Source of the DNA: Mucilaginibacter sp. PAMC 26640
GTDB lineage: Bacteria; Bacteroidota; Bacteroidia; Sphingobacteriales; Sphingobacteriaceae
Assembly: GCA_001596135.1 (NCBI GenBank)
Contig: CP014773.1
Coordinates: forward strand, 2,666,001-2,730,000
Reading direction: 5' to 3'
DNA: 64,000 nucleotides
Made by a program: the position numbers and the translations under genes. Positions 1 to 9,251 of this stretch are shown in pieces (positions within the stretch are counted from its first letter, which is position 1; each line of letters begins with the position of its first letter). Under the pieces are notes generated by a model, which was not told the DNA's origin, made no database searches, and saw only the letters and a program-made list of their open reading frames with translations.

Positions 1-93
1 GATAACACAATTAGATGTTTTGCCGTATTAAAGAACAAAAATTTCCACCAAACGGGTTTTATCTGTACTTTAAAGGCACATAAACATACCGCT

Positions 94-1443
94 TTGGAAA
101 ACACAGATTCGAAACAGCTGAAACGGGTGCTTAAACCTGTGCATTTGTGGGCTATTGCAGTTGGCCTGGTTATCTCCGGTGAATATTTCGGCTGGAATTT
201 TGGCTGGGAAGTGTCTGGCACAATTGGTTTTCTGATTGCTACACTGGTGGTAACTTTAATGTATATAACCTTCATTTTTAGCTATACCGAATTAACCACT
301 TCCATACCGCATGCGGGCGGGGCGTTCGCCTATGCTTATCGTGCCATCGGGCCAATCGGCGGACTTGTTGCCGGTTACGCCACACTGGTAGATTTTCTAT
401 TCGCTACGCCGGCGATCGCTTTTTCGTTGGGCAGCTACGTACATTTTCTGCACCCGGCTTTGGGTATTTTGCCATCGGCCGTTTTTTTTAACCTGGTATT
501 TATTAGTTTGAATATTTCTGGAGTTAAGGAGTCGGCAACATTTTCGGTCTTCATCACCATTTTAGCTGTGGGCGAATTGCTGATGTTTATGGGGATAGTT
601 GGCCCGCATTTTAAAATGGCCAATTATTTAAGTAACCCCATGCCATTTGGCTGGAGCGGTGTTTTTGCGGCCCTGCCTTTTGCCGTTTGGTTTTACCTGG
701 CCATAGAAGGTGTTGCCATGGTAGCCGAAGAAGTAAAAGATCCTAAAAGAAATATTCCGCGCGGCTATATTTATGCATTAGCCACACTGGTGTTCTTGGC
801 TTTGGGGGTAATGATCCTTACTGGCGGTATTACCGACTGGCGCAAACTGAGCAAACTTGATTACCCCCTGCCGGAAGCCATCAGCATAGTATTGGGTAAA
901 GGCAGCGGCCTCACGCAGCTCTTTGCCAGTATCGGTTTATTCGGGCTTATCGCATCTATCCACGGTACTATACTGGCTTCATCGCGGCAGGTATTTGCTA
1001 TGGCACGCAGCGGTTATCTACCGCGCACGCTGGCAAACGTAAATGCAAAGTTCAAAACGCCTCACTGGGCAATTATAGCCGGGGGTATCATCAGTTTTAT
1101 TGCGCTTTATACAGGCACCACCAGCCAAATCATCATATTATCGGTGTTGGGGGCCGTGGTAATGTACATGATGAGCATGGTGAGTTTATTTATGCTTCGG
1201 GCGAAAGAGCCCAACCTCGAGCGGCCCTTTGCTGCTGTATTTTACCCGGTTTTTCCGGCCATAGCGCTGTTGATATCTGCCGTGTGCCTGTTTGCAATCA
1301 TGTACTATAATTTCACCATCAGCCTAATATTTTATGCCGGGCTGGCGGTTGCCATAGGAGTTTTTGTGATGATGGGCAAGCACAAAACCAAAATAATGGA
1401 TGATGAAATGATCAATGCACCTAAACAGGGAATTGTACTTTAA
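94..1443 (+). CDS. eat: Ethanolamine permease (APC superfamily)
   Basis: This 449-residue protein is predicted to import ethanolamine across the inner membrane as an amino acid-polyamine-organocation family carrier. The sequence is almost entirely hydrophobic helices, about twelve, with the family's early glycine-rich segment near residues 22-35 (AVGLVISGEYFGWNFGW) and the first-helix and HAGGAFAYA region typical of ethanolamine permeases. The start used is TTG at 94; no better ATG lies nearby. The gene is followed 63 bp later by the two ethanolamine ammonia-lyase subunit genes, which strongly supports the substrate. The first 93 bases of the window hold no gene that I can see. Confidence 0.88.
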   Translation: MENTDSKQLKRVLKPVHLWAIAVGLVISGEYFGWNFGWEVSGTIGFLIATLVVTLMYITFIFSYTELTTSIPHAGGAFAYAYRAIGPIGGLVAGYATLVDFLFATPAIAFSLGSYVHFLHPALGILPSAVFFNLVFISLNISGVKESATFSVFITILAVGELLMFMGIVGPHFKMANYLSNPMPFGWSGVFAALPFAVWFYLAIEGVAMVAEEVKDPKRNIPRGYIYALATLVFLALGVMILTGGITDWRKLSKLDYPLPEAISIVLGKGSGLTQLFASIGLFGLIASIHGTILASSRQVFAMARSGYLPRTLANVNAKFKTPHWAIIAGGIISFIALYTGTTSQIIILSVLGAVVMYMMSMVSLFMLRAKEPNLERPFAAVFYPVFPAIALLISAVCLFAIMYYNFTISLIFYAGLAVAIGVFVMMGKHKTKIMDDEMINAPKQGIVL

Positions 1444-1506
1444 TAAAGAAATCTACACGGATGCACTCGATTACTCAATTAACAGTTCGATAATTCAAAA
1501 TCACTA

Positions 1507-2892
1507 ATGTATCAGCACACCATCCTGGGTAAGGTATACAAGTTTGAAAGTTTGCGCGTGCTGCTGGCCAAAGCATCGCCGCACCGTACGGGTGATGCGC
1601 TTGCCGGTGTTGGTGCAGCGAGTTACGAGGAAAGGGTTGCCGCACAGATCACTTTATCTGACGTGTTTCTTACGGATTTTCTGAATGAAGCCGTGATACC
1701 GTATGAAGAAGATGATGTTACCCGGCTTATCATCGATAGTCACGATGCAGCAACTTTCGGACTAATCAGTCACCTAACCGTCGGTGGCTTGCGCGACTGG
1801 CTGCTGCTGGATGAAACCAATACGTTTGTGCTGAGAAGTATAACGGACGCGCTAACTCCCGAGATGGCAGCGGCGGTATCTAAGATCATGCGCAACCAGG
1901 ACCTCATCGCGGTGGCAAAGAAGTGTGAGGTGATCACCAAGTTTCGTAATACAATTGGCTTAAGGGGTCATTTTGCCACGCGGCTGCAGCCCAATCACCC
2001 AACTGACGACCCGCGCGGCATTGCTGCCAGTTTGATAGAAGGCCTGCTGTATGGTAGTGGTGATGCCTGTATTGGCATTAACCCGGCAACAGATAGCCCT
2101 GCTGCAGTGCTGAATATTATTATGCTGATAGATAAGCTGCGCCAGCAATTTGATATCCCCACACAATCCTGCGTACTCAGCCACATTACTACGACGCTGG
2201 AACTGGTGAATAAAGGAGCGCCTGTTGATCTTTGCTTTCAATCCATTGCCGGCACACAAAAGGCAAATGCCAGTTTTGGCGTCAGTATCTCGTTGTTGCA
2301 GGAAGCCTATGAGGCAACTTTATCCCTAAACAGGGGAACAGTTGGTAATAATGTAATGTATTTTGAAACCGGGCAGGGGAGTGCCCTATCGGCCAACGCC
2401 CATTATGGGGTAGATCAGCAAACTTGTGAGGCGAGGGCTTATGCTGTAGCTAAGCAATTTAAACCGCTGCTGGTAAATTCGGTAGTGGGGTTTATTGGGC
2501 CGGAGTATTTGTACGATGGCAAACAGATTACCCGTGCCGCGCTGGAAGACCATTTTTGCGGGAAACTGCTGGGCCTGCCTATGGGTGTGGATATCTGTTA
2601 CACCAACCACGCCGAAGCCGACCAGGACGATATGGACAACCTGCTTACTTTGCTTGGTGTTGCCGGGTGTAATTTCATCATGGGCATCCCTGGTTCAGAT
2701 GATATTATGCTGAACTACCAATCTACCTCTTTTCATGATGCTTTGTATCTGCGCAAGGTGTTGGGTTTTAAACCGGCGCCGGAGTTTGAACAGTGGCTGG
2801 TGCGGCAAGGCATTACCGATGATAATGGTAGTCCTGTAAAAGGTGGTCCGCAGGCTTTTTTAAATAAATCCACCTCGCTATGGCTAAAATAA
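1507..2892 (+). CDS. eutB: Ethanolamine ammonia-lyase large subunit
   Basis: This is the catalytic large subunit of adenosylcobalamin-dependent ethanolamine ammonia-lyase, which converts ethanolamine to acetaldehyde and ammonia in the cytoplasm. The 461-residue length is normal for EutB. The segment FETGQGSALSANAH near residues 285-298 and the C-terminal stretch with CNFIMGIPGSDDIMLNYQ match the conserved TIM-barrel active-site strands of the family. It begins with ATG at 1507 and overlaps the small-subunit gene by 13 bp, indicating co-translation. No reactivase (EutA) and no microcompartment shell gene is visible in the window. Confidence 0.95.
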   Translation: MYQHTILGKVYKFESLRVLLAKASPHRTGDALAGVGAASYEERVAAQITLSDVFLTDFLNEAVIPYEEDDVTRLIIDSHDAATFGLISHLTVGGLRDWLLLDETNTFVLRSITDALTPEMAAAVSKIMRNQDLIAVAKKCEVITKFRNTIGLRGHFATRLQPNHPTDDPRGIAASLIEGLLYGSGDACIGINPATDSPAAVLNIIMLIDKLRQQFDIPTQSCVLSHITTTLELVNKGAPVDLCFQSIAGTQKANASFGVSISLLQEAYEATLSLNRGTVGNNVMYFETGQGSALSANAHYGVDQQTCEARAYAVAKQFKPLLVNSVVGFIGPEYLYDGKQITRAALEDHFCGKLLGLPMGVDICYTNHAEADQDDMDNLLTLLGVAGCNFIMGIPGSDDIMLNYQSTSFHDALYLRKVLGFKPAPEFEQWLVRQGITDDNGSPVKGGPQAFLNKSTSLWLK

Positions 2893-3641
2893 TAAGGCAT
2901 GAGTGGGAAGAAAGCGAGCCCCTGAGCTTCCTAAAGCAGTTTACGCAGGCGCGGATAGCTATTGGCAGCACAGGTACCAGCATCCCCACTAAACAGTCGT
3001 TAGAATTTAAGCTGGCCCATGCCCATGCACGTGATGCTGTATATTCAAAAATGGATACCGAAGCGCTGGCCGACGAGCTGATGCAGTTTAACCTGCCCGT
3101 TTTGCAGCTGCACAGCCGGGCAGCCAACCGCGAGCAATACCTGCAACGGCCGGATCTTGGCCGCTTGCTGGATGAGGTATCGGTAAACCGCCTGGCCGAT
3201 CAGGTACAGAATAATGGCGTGGTACTGATCCTGGCCGACGGGTTGTCGGCAACGGCTATGAACCAAAATGCCCTCAACCTTTTAAAATTACTGATCCCTA
3301 AACTGCTGGCTGCTAAAATAAAGCTGGCACCTATTTGCCTGGTAGAACAGGGCAGGGTAGCCATAAGCGATGGCATAGGTGATGAGTTAAAAGCAAGTCT
3401 ATCGGTAATACTGATCGGCGAGCGCCCGGGACTTAGTGCTGCGGACAGTATGGGCGCATATTTAACTTACCAGCCCAAAACGGGTTTAACAGATGATTCG
3501 CGCAATTGCATTTCCAACATCCGCCCCGAGGGGTTGCCCATTCAGCAGGCGTCCGATAAACTGTTTTACCTCATTTGCGAATCGCTCTCAAAGCAAATTT
3601 CGGGTGTGGCGCTGAAAGACAACGAAGGCCTGCTGGATTAG
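2880..3641 (+). CDS. eutC: Ethanolamine ammonia-lyase small subunit
   Basis: This 253-residue protein is the small subunit that caps and helps bind B12 in ethanolamine ammonia-lyase. Recognisable EutC features are the N-terminal TQARIAIGSTGTSIPT segment, the LEFKLAHAHARDAV helix and the LILIGERPGLSAADSMGAYL region (about residues 175-198). It is somewhat shorter at the N terminus than enterobacterial EutC, as is usual for free-living non-microcompartment versions. Its start overlaps the end of eutB by 13 bp. Together with the permease it forms a minimal ethanolamine utilisation operon. Confidence 0.94.
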   Translation: MAKIIRHEWEESEPLSFLKQFTQARIAIGSTGTSIPTKQSLEFKLAHAHARDAVYSKMDTEALADELMQFNLPVLQLHSRAANREQYLQRPDLGRLLDEVSVNRLADQVQNNGVVLILADGLSATAMNQNALNLLKLLIPKLLAAKIKLAPICLVEQGRVAISDGIGDELKASLSVILIGERPGLSAADSMGAYLTYQPKTGLTDDSRNCISNIRPEGLPIQQASDKLFYLICESLSKQISGVALKDNEGLLD

Positions 3642-3705
3642 GAAAATTGGCGACTCCGCCTTATCTTTAAATTATCCTTGTATCTTACCGCTAAATATTA
3701 TCATA

Positions 3706-4188
3706 ATGCCGCCTAACCCGGATTTTCAACAAACGCCTCCTAAGTATTTAAAAGCGATTGCTATTATCCACCTCGCAATGTTAATTGGCCAGGTATTGTT
3801 TGCTATTGTATCGCTGGCGATGAATAAAAAGATCATCATCAATATAAGATTTACCGACGACCCACTGGTTATTATTGTGCCGGTTGCTGCGGTTTGCGGT
3901 TTTTTCACCAGTAATTTTTTATTTAAACAAAAGCTTGGTAAAATTAGCCAGGCACAAACGCTTGAAAGCAAACTGATGGATTATCAAACTGCGCTGATCA
4001 CCAGGTTTGCATTATTGGAGGCACCAGTTATGTTGGCCATTATAGCATTTTTCATGACCGGGATCCTGTTTTTTCTGGTTATTGCTACAATAGTCATTGG
4101 CTATTTTATCTATATTAGGCCAACAAAAGATAAGATTGCAGATCACCTCGCACTGAGTTACCAGCAACAAGAGTTATTGAATAACTAA
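3706..4188 (+). CDS. Hypothetical membrane protein, four predicted helices
   Basis: I do not recognise a named family. The 160-residue protein has about four hydrophobic segments, near residues 14-40, 47-66, 100-120 and 121-140, and a short soluble tail, so it should sit in the inner membrane. It starts with ATG at 3706, 64 bp after eutC, and ends 42 bp before the MBOAT gene on the same strand. Nothing in the sequence ties it functionally to either neighbour. Confidence 0.7.
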   Translation: MPPNPDFQQTPPKYLKAIAIIHLAMLIGQVLFAIVSLAMNKKIIINIRFTDDPLVIIVPVAAVCGFFTSNFLFKQKLGKISQAQTLESKLMDYQTALITRFALLEAPVMLAIIAFFMTGILFFLVIATIVIGYFIYIRPTKDKIADHLALSYQQQELLNN

Positions 4189-4230
4189 ACAAGGTGTTTA
4201 CCAAGGTTACCCCGCTGCTTACTTTCACAT

Positions 4231-5691
4231 ATGCTTTTCAATTCTTTAAATTTTGCAGTTTATCTCCCCATTGTATTTGCGCTTTATTGGCTTATAGGCA
4301 GTAAAAAACTTCGGTTTCAAAATATACTGCTGCTGGCTGCCAGTTACTTTTTTTACGCTTTTTGGGATTACCGCTTCTTGTTTTTGTTGATGTTCTCTAC
4401 TTTTCTGGATTACTCCACCGGAATTAAGATCTTCCAATCTAAAACAATTGCGGGGAGAAAGTTCTGGTTGTGGCTCAGTATAATCATCAATCTTGGTTTT
4501 TTAGGGGTTTTTAAATACTATAACTTCTTTACAGATAGCTTTGCACTGCTGCTTAACCACGCGGGTTTTAAATCAAACTTCGGCACCATTAACGTGATAC
4601 TACCGGTCGGGATCTCTTTTTACACTTTCCATGGTATCTCCTACATTATCGATATATACAAAAAGCGTATTGAGCCTACCCGTGATTTTGTGGATTATTC
4701 GGTATTCGTAAGCTTTTTCCCACTGCTGGTAGCTGGGCCGATAGAAAGGGCCACCCACTTGCTGCCTCAAATTGAAGCCCCAAGGCAATTTAGCTACACC
4801 CAGGCTAATAACGGTTTAAGGCAAATTTTATGGGGCCTTTTCAAAAAGGTGGTAATAGCCGATAACTGCGCAGAATACGCTAATATGATCTTTAACAACT
4901 ATACACACTATCCTGGTAGCGTGCTGGTAATGGGGGCGCTTTTTTTTGCCTTCCAGATCTATTGCGATTTCTCGGGCTATTCGGATATTGCGCTGGGTAC
5001 TGCGCGGTTATTTGGGATAGAACTAATCCGCAATTTTGCCTTCCCCTATTTTTCCCGTGATATTGCTGAATTTTGGCGCCGCTGGCACATCTCTCTTTCC
5101 TCCTGGTTTCGAGATTATCTGTACATTCCCCTTGGCGGAAGTAAGGGTAGCTTATTGAACCAGGTACGTAATATCTTTATCATTTTTATAGTAAGTGGCC
5201 TCTGGCATGGCGCCAATTGGACTTTTATTATTTGGGGTGCCCTCAACGCCCTTTACTTTATGCCGTTAATGTTGTTAAAACGTAACCGCAACAATTTAGA
5301 GATTGTGGCCCAGGGTAAATTACTGCCATCGCTTGCGGATGTCGTAAAAATGCTAACCACCTTCGCTTTAACTGTTTTTGCCTGGATCTTTTTCCGGGCA
5401 GAGAGTGTGCATTTGGCAATAAGTTATATTCGTGCCATGTTTTCACGGTCTACCCTCACTTTGCCTAAAGGAGAAATGTTTATGGGCGGCTCCGTAAATG
5501 CGGGGGCGCTGATCGTGTTGGTGGTATTGTTCGTTATCATAGAGTGGATAGGCCGCGAGCAGCAGTTTGCTATTGCCAAAACGGGAATTGCCTGGCCCCA
5601 ACCGGTTAGGTGGGTGTTTTATTTAACTATCGCTATTTCGGTGTTTTATTTTACCGGTGTTTCTCAGCAGTTTGTGTATTTCCAATTTTAA
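4231..5691 (+). CDS. MBOAT family O-acyltransferase (AlgI-like)
   Basis: This 486-residue polytopic protein belongs to the membrane-bound O-acyltransferase family, which moves acyl groups, often acetyl, from the cytoplasm to an extracytoplasmic glycan or other acceptor. The catalytic histidine motif GLWHGANW is centred on His326, preceded by the conserved FWRRWHISLSSWFRDYLYIPLGG region. About ten membrane helices are visible. The gene directly downstream, one base away, encodes a membrane-anchored SGNH-like protein, the usual pairing for cell-surface polymer O-acetylation. The acceptor cannot be told from the window, since no polysaccharide genes are adjacent. Confidence 0.9.
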   Translation: MLFNSLNFAVYLPIVFALYWLIGSKKLRFQNILLLAASYFFYAFWDYRFLFLLMFSTFLDYSTGIKIFQSKTIAGRKFWLWLSIIINLGFLGVFKYYNFFTDSFALLLNHAGFKSNFGTINVILPVGISFYTFHGISYIIDIYKKRIEPTRDFVDYSVFVSFFPLLVAGPIERATHLLPQIEAPRQFSYTQANNGLRQILWGLFKKVVIADNCAEYANMIFNNYTHYPGSVLVMGALFFAFQIYCDFSGYSDIALGTARLFGIELIRNFAFPYFSRDIAEFWRRWHISLSSWFRDYLYIPLGGSKGSLLNQVRNIFIIFIVSGLWHGANWTFIIWGALNALYFMPLMLLKRNRNNLEIVAQGKLLPSLADVVKMLTTFALTVFAWIFFRAESVHLAISYIRAMFSRSTLTLPKGEMFMGGSVNAGALIVLVVLFVIIEWIGREQQFAIAKTGIAWPQPVRWVFYLTIAISVFYFTGVSQQFVYFQF

Positions 5692-5692
5692 G

Positions 5693-6640
5693 ATGAAACG
5701 ATTTGTAGTGAATTTATTGGTTTTTACTTTGGTGCTGATACTGCTGGTGTTTGCAATGAACCGCAATTACTATCCAGCTAAAGCGGTAGGTAATGACGGC
5801 TATATAGGGGCTATTGTTGATAAGCACGCCTATGCAAACAAAATGGAGTCACCGCGCATCATCTTCTGCGGAGGATCTAACGTAGCTTTCGGGGTAGACA
5901 GCAAAGCAATTGAGCAGGCTACCGGTTTGCCGGTTGTCAACATGGGCCTGAATGCCAGCCTGGGTCTTGATTTTATGATTAATGAGATCCGTGACATTGT
6001 ACGCCCTGGGGACATCGTAATTATATCGCCGGAGTACTATTTAGAGGTTGCGGGTAGCTATGGCTTCAAAAAGCAAGCCCAACGCATTTATCCGCCCGCC
6101 GGCAAATATTTTAAACGTACCGCTGATCAATTATTGCATGATTTTTTTATCGACGATCTTCAGCATAATTTCTATATCACCTTCTCTAATTTAACGGGCC
6201 ATGCTATCCGTAAATTCCCCACTAATGTAGTTTACTCCAGGGGATCTTTTAACGAGAACGGTGATGTGGTACGCAACTTTGATCCGCACCCCTCTCATGA
6301 GTTTTTGAAAAAGGTGATTCTCAGTTACCAGGAAAACCAGGATATCCCCGTTTTGAACGATTTTAAAACATTTGCAGATCAAAAAGGAGTGAAAGTTTAT
6401 TTCCTCTATCCAGCTTTTGACGAATTGATCTATCACTCCCGTGCGGACGTGATTAAAGCCTTTGATCGCGACTTACAACGAGATCTGAAGATCCCGATTT
6501 TAAATACGCCCGAAAATTCGGTATTTGCAGACAGCTTGTTCTATGATACCGAATACCATCTTACGCCCAAAGGCAGAGAACTGCGGGGCAAAAGGATCAT
6601 CGAGATCCTCCAGAAAGCTAAGATCGGGGTGAACAGATAA
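5693..6640 (+). CDS. Membrane-anchored SGNH hydrolase-like protein, partner of MBOAT
   Basis: A 315-residue protein with one N-terminal hydrophobic anchor (residues 5-22) and an extracytoplasmic domain. A GGSN motif with Ser62 resembles the nucleophile block of SGNH/GDSL esterases, and DTEYH near the end (Asp285, His289) fits the Asp-x-x-His block, so it may transfer or remove acyl groups with the upstream MBOAT protein. I chose ATG 5693, one base after the MBOAT stop; an upstream GTG at 5657 would add 12 residues that only read through the end of the MBOAT gene. The domain assignment is inferred from motifs and context. Confidence 0.75.
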   Translation: MKRFVVNLLVFTLVLILLVFAMNRNYYPAKAVGNDGYIGAIVDKHAYANKMESPRIIFCGGSNVAFGVDSKAIEQATGLPVVNMGLNASLGLDFMINEIRDIVRPGDIVIISPEYYLEVAGSYGFKKQAQRIYPPAGKYFKRTADQLLHDFFIDDLQHNFYITFSNLTGHAIRKFPTNVVYSRGSFNENGDVVRNFDPHPSHEFLKKVILSYQENQDIPVLNDFKTFADQKGVKVYFLYPAFDELIYHSRADVIKAFDRDLQRDLKIPILNTPENSVFADSLFYDTEYHLTPKGRELRGKRIIEILQKAKIGVNR

Positions 6641-6658
6641 GCAACCTTTTATAAATTG

Positions 6659-7441
6659 TTAACTGTCCAAAAAGTCTTCGATCAGCATCGCTGTTACCAT
6701 AGGTATTTTGCTGTTACTATCAGTTTCCAATATCTCTCCAATATATTCGCCATGTTTGCCGGGGAGTATACTTAATTTAGCCTTAGAAATTAAGCGAAAC
6801 ATTGCTACCCCATGCTCGGGTGTCATCACATCAGCATCGCCAAACAACAGCAGGGTAGGTGCTTCAATGGCTTTTAGCAAATCGTCGGGCCAGTCGGTAA
6901 AGGTTTGCATGCGCACGGCATCTCGGTCGTGCATTGCCTGCAATGCATTCTTGCTGGGGTTGATGGCCAGGAACGCATCCTGTAACGGTTTGGGCATGAA
7001 GTCCAGTTTAGCGTTCTTCATGAAGTCCCAAAACCAGGAGTACATACCACTGCGCTTGTAAAAGGCAGATGCCGCTACCAGTTTATTAACAAGGTTTGGG
7101 TGGCGGATAGCTAACTGCAGCGCTGTGTTGCCGCCATTGCTAAAACCCAACACATCGGCCTTGCCCAAATCAAGCGCTATAATCAGTGCTGCCACGTCAT
7201 CAGCATCCTGCTCAAAAGAGGTTGGTAATTCACGGTCCTCCGTATGGCCGTGGGCCTGCAATTCCACACCAATTACTCTGCGGTGTTTGGCAAGCTCCGG
7301 CAATAACCTGCCAAAGGTGGTGTAAATGGTTGAGCCACCGCCATGGATGAGTATCAGCGGCGTGCCGCCTTCACCATGGCTCTCGTAATACATATTAATG
7401 CCGTTTGTAGCAATATAGCCCTTTAAGATAATTGGCGCCAT
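6659..7441 (-). CDS. Alpha/beta hydrolase
   Basis: A 260-residue alpha/beta-hydrolase-fold enzyme without a signal peptide. The oxyanion motif HGGG is at residues 33-36, the nucleophile elbow GFSNGG places Ser101, and Asp202 or Asp204 in GDADVMTPE and His230 in GKHGEY complete the triad. The family includes esterases, lactonases and C-C hydrolases; the substrate cannot be named. The gene converges on the SGNH gene with only 18 bp between stops and is divergent from the histidine kinase gene, leaving a 137-bp shared upstream region. Confidence 0.85.
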   Translation of the reverse strand: MAPIILKGYIATNGINMYYESHGEGGTPLILIHGGGSTIYTTFGRLLPELAKHRRVIGVELQAHGHTEDRELPTSFEQDADDVAALIIALDLGKADVLGFSNGGNTALQLAIRHPNLVNKLVAASAFYKRSGMYSWFWDFMKNAKLDFMPKPLQDAFLAINPSKNALQAMHDRDAVRMQTFTDWPDDLLKAIEAPTLLLFGDADVMTPEHGVAMFRLISKAKLSILPGKHGEYIGEILETDSNSKIPMVTAMLIEDFLDS

Positions 7442-7578
7442 AGCATTTTGATTAAGGGTTAAATGTGATGTGGATTGAATACTGTTATTTAGGCTTGAGT
7501 AATTTTCAATTATTAATGTAAAACGCGCAACTATAAAATTAAAAATACGTATTTAACAGCAGACCCAAAAACTAATAA

Positions 7579-8787
7579 ATGAGCAATTTCCCAATCCCTC
7601 ATAATGAAATGGGCCGGATTATTAGCCTGGCTGATTACGACCTGGACTATAATAGTTTTCAGGATACATTTAAAGACCTGGCAAAGCTTGCTGCAAAAGT
7701 AGCCGGAACATCTATCTCGCTGGTGAACCTGATCGATGCCTTTACGCTGTGGACCATAACCAGTCACGGATTGGAAGTTGAGCCCGTTCCTCGCGAAGAG
7801 TCCGTTTGTCAATATACCATTGCTGCTGGCGAGGGGCAATTCGAGGTGCAGGACTTTACTGCTGACGACCGTTTCAGTTCCAAACCTTTTGTGATTGGGG
7901 AGCCGAAACTGAAGTACTATTTCGGAATTCCTTTAAAAACAGATGACGGCCATAACTTGGGGGCGCTGTGTGTTTTAGATCGGGATCTAAAGATCCTCTC
8001 CCCCGAAAAAATAGAACTGCTCAAAATCATTGCCGGTGAAATTGTAAACCGCTTAAAAGCACATAAAATTATCAACGGCCTTAAATCCAAGCTGCACGAT
8101 GCTAATGAAAGCAAGAAGAAAGTGGCTCATGATATCCGCGGACCGTTGGGTGGCATCATCGGCCTGGCACAAGTAATAAGCGAGCAGGGGCACGAGAACG
8201 AAATAGAGGAAGTGCTGGAGTTTATTAACCTCATCCAGCGCAGTGGCCGCTCCTTGCTGGAATTGGCAGATGAGATCCTCGGCATGGATTTGCCCAGGCA
8301 GAGAACTCTGCAGGCTGATGAATTTAACCTGCTGGTATTTAAAGATAAGCTGGAGAAGCTGTATTCACCCCAGGCCCGAAACAAGAATATGAACTTTCTG
8401 ATCAGTACCTCTGTAAATTCGGCAACAATACCATTTAGCAAAAATAAGCTGTTGCAGATAACTGGTAACATCATCTCCAATGCCATGAAGTTTACACCGC
8501 AAAATGGTAAAATAGCGATTGAGCTGAGCCTGAAGATTGAGGAAACCCGCAACCTTTTACAGATAAACGTTACAGATACGGGCGTAGGTCTGAGCCAGGA
8601 TGCTATTGATATGATATTGCAGGGCAAAGCTACTTCTACCCACGGGACAAGCGGAGAACAGGGTTATGGCTTTGGTTTAGCACTGGTAAAACACCTGGTG
8701 GATAGTTTGAAAGGACAGATGCGTATTTACTCGCACCCCAACCAGGGGGCTAATTTTGAAATTGTGCTGCCGCAGTCCCGGGTATAA
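7579..8787 (+). CDS. GAF-domain sensor histidine kinase
   Basis: A 402-residue soluble histidine kinase. Residues about 28-160 form a GAF domain of the type that opens with LAAKVAGTSISLVNLID and ends with GALCVLD. The dimerisation domain carries phosphoacceptor His184 in KKVAHDIRGPLGG, and the ATPase domain has the N box at Asn301 (NAMKFTP), the G1 box DTGVG (333-337) and the G2 box GYGFGL (362-367). No transmembrane helix is seen, so it senses a cytoplasmic cue. No response regulator gene is adjacent, so it is an orphan here. Confidence 0.9.
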   Translation: MSNFPIPHNEMGRIISLADYDLDYNSFQDTFKDLAKLAAKVAGTSISLVNLIDAFTLWTITSHGLEVEPVPREESVCQYTIAAGEGQFEVQDFTADDRFSSKPFVIGEPKLKYYFGIPLKTDDGHNLGALCVLDRDLKILSPEKIELLKIIAGEIVNRLKAHKIINGLKSKLHDANESKKKVAHDIRGPLGGIIGLAQVISEQGHENEIEEVLEFINLIQRSGRSLLELADEILGMDLPRQRTLQADEFNLLVFKDKLEKLYSPQARNKNMNFLISTSVNSATIPFSKNKLLQITGNIISNAMKFTPQNGKIAIELSLKIEETRNLLQINVTDTGVGLSQDAIDMILQGKATSTHGTSGEQGYGFGLALVKHLVDSLKGQMRIYSHPNQGANFEIVLPQSRV

Positions 8788-8885
8788 AAATTGGTTATTT
8801 ACTTGCCTTATAATTTGAAGACAGGACTTATAAGGAGAGCAAAAACTAATTCAACTCCGGTAATAAAATTCCCATAAAACAATAG

Positions 8886-8905
8886 CGCCCCTTATTACTG
8901 GGGCG
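8886..8905. terminator. Hairpin between converging genes
   Basis: CGCCCC (8886-8891) pairs with GGGGCG (8900-8905) around an eight-base loop, followed by a T-rich stretch on the plus strand. It ends the histidine kinase transcript. It overlaps the stop codon of the minus-strand gene at 8895. Confidence 0.5.
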
Positions 8906-9251
8906 TTTCTGTTTTAAAACTCGAAATGTGCGTGGTTTTTATGCTGAGCAGGAATGACTTTCCTACCGAAATCTTTACTGCTCTTTCCTGTAAAAAGGCT
9001 TTGATGGCATCATCAGCCTTCAGCGCTTCAAAAAGGTCGCGGGCAACTGCAGACCCACTGATATTGTTGGTCACCTTACCGTTCTCCAGGGTCAGGTTAA
9101 AGGTATAGCCAGATTTGCCACGGTCGCCCGCAGACTCAAAATCGGTTATGTTTAACTTAAAGCTTTGCTCTTCAGTCAGGCTTTTTTTCAAATGCAAACG
9201 GATAACCGGGATGTATCTTTTCCAGGTTGTTAAATATTTTCTTTCTTCCAT
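8895..9251 (-). CDS. Hypothetical protein of 118 residues
   Basis: I do not recognise a family. The protein is soluble, has no signal peptide, and begins MEERKYLTTWKRYIPVI. A hydrophobic/polar alternating pattern suggests mixed alpha-beta structure, and the segment with GYTFNLTLENGKVTNNISGS looks like paired beta strands. It stands alone on the minus strand, converging with the histidine kinase gene, and its last codons lie inside the shared terminator hairpin. The codon pattern looks genuine, and no competing plus-strand gene is credible. Confidence 0.65.
   Translation of the reverse strand: MEERKYLTTWKRYIPVIRLHLKKSLTEEQSFKLNITDFESAGDRGKSGYTFNLTLENGKVTNNISGSAVARDLFEALKADDAIKAFLQERAVKISVGKSFLLSIKTTHISSFKTETPQ

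Noticed and set aside
2495..2713. Plus-strand frames inside eutB and many similar ones
   Set aside because: They are alternative frames within strongly supported genes.
5657..5692. Upstream GTG start for the SGNH-like protein
   Set aside because: It merely reads through the end of the MBOAT gene; ATG 5693 begins a clean membrane anchor.
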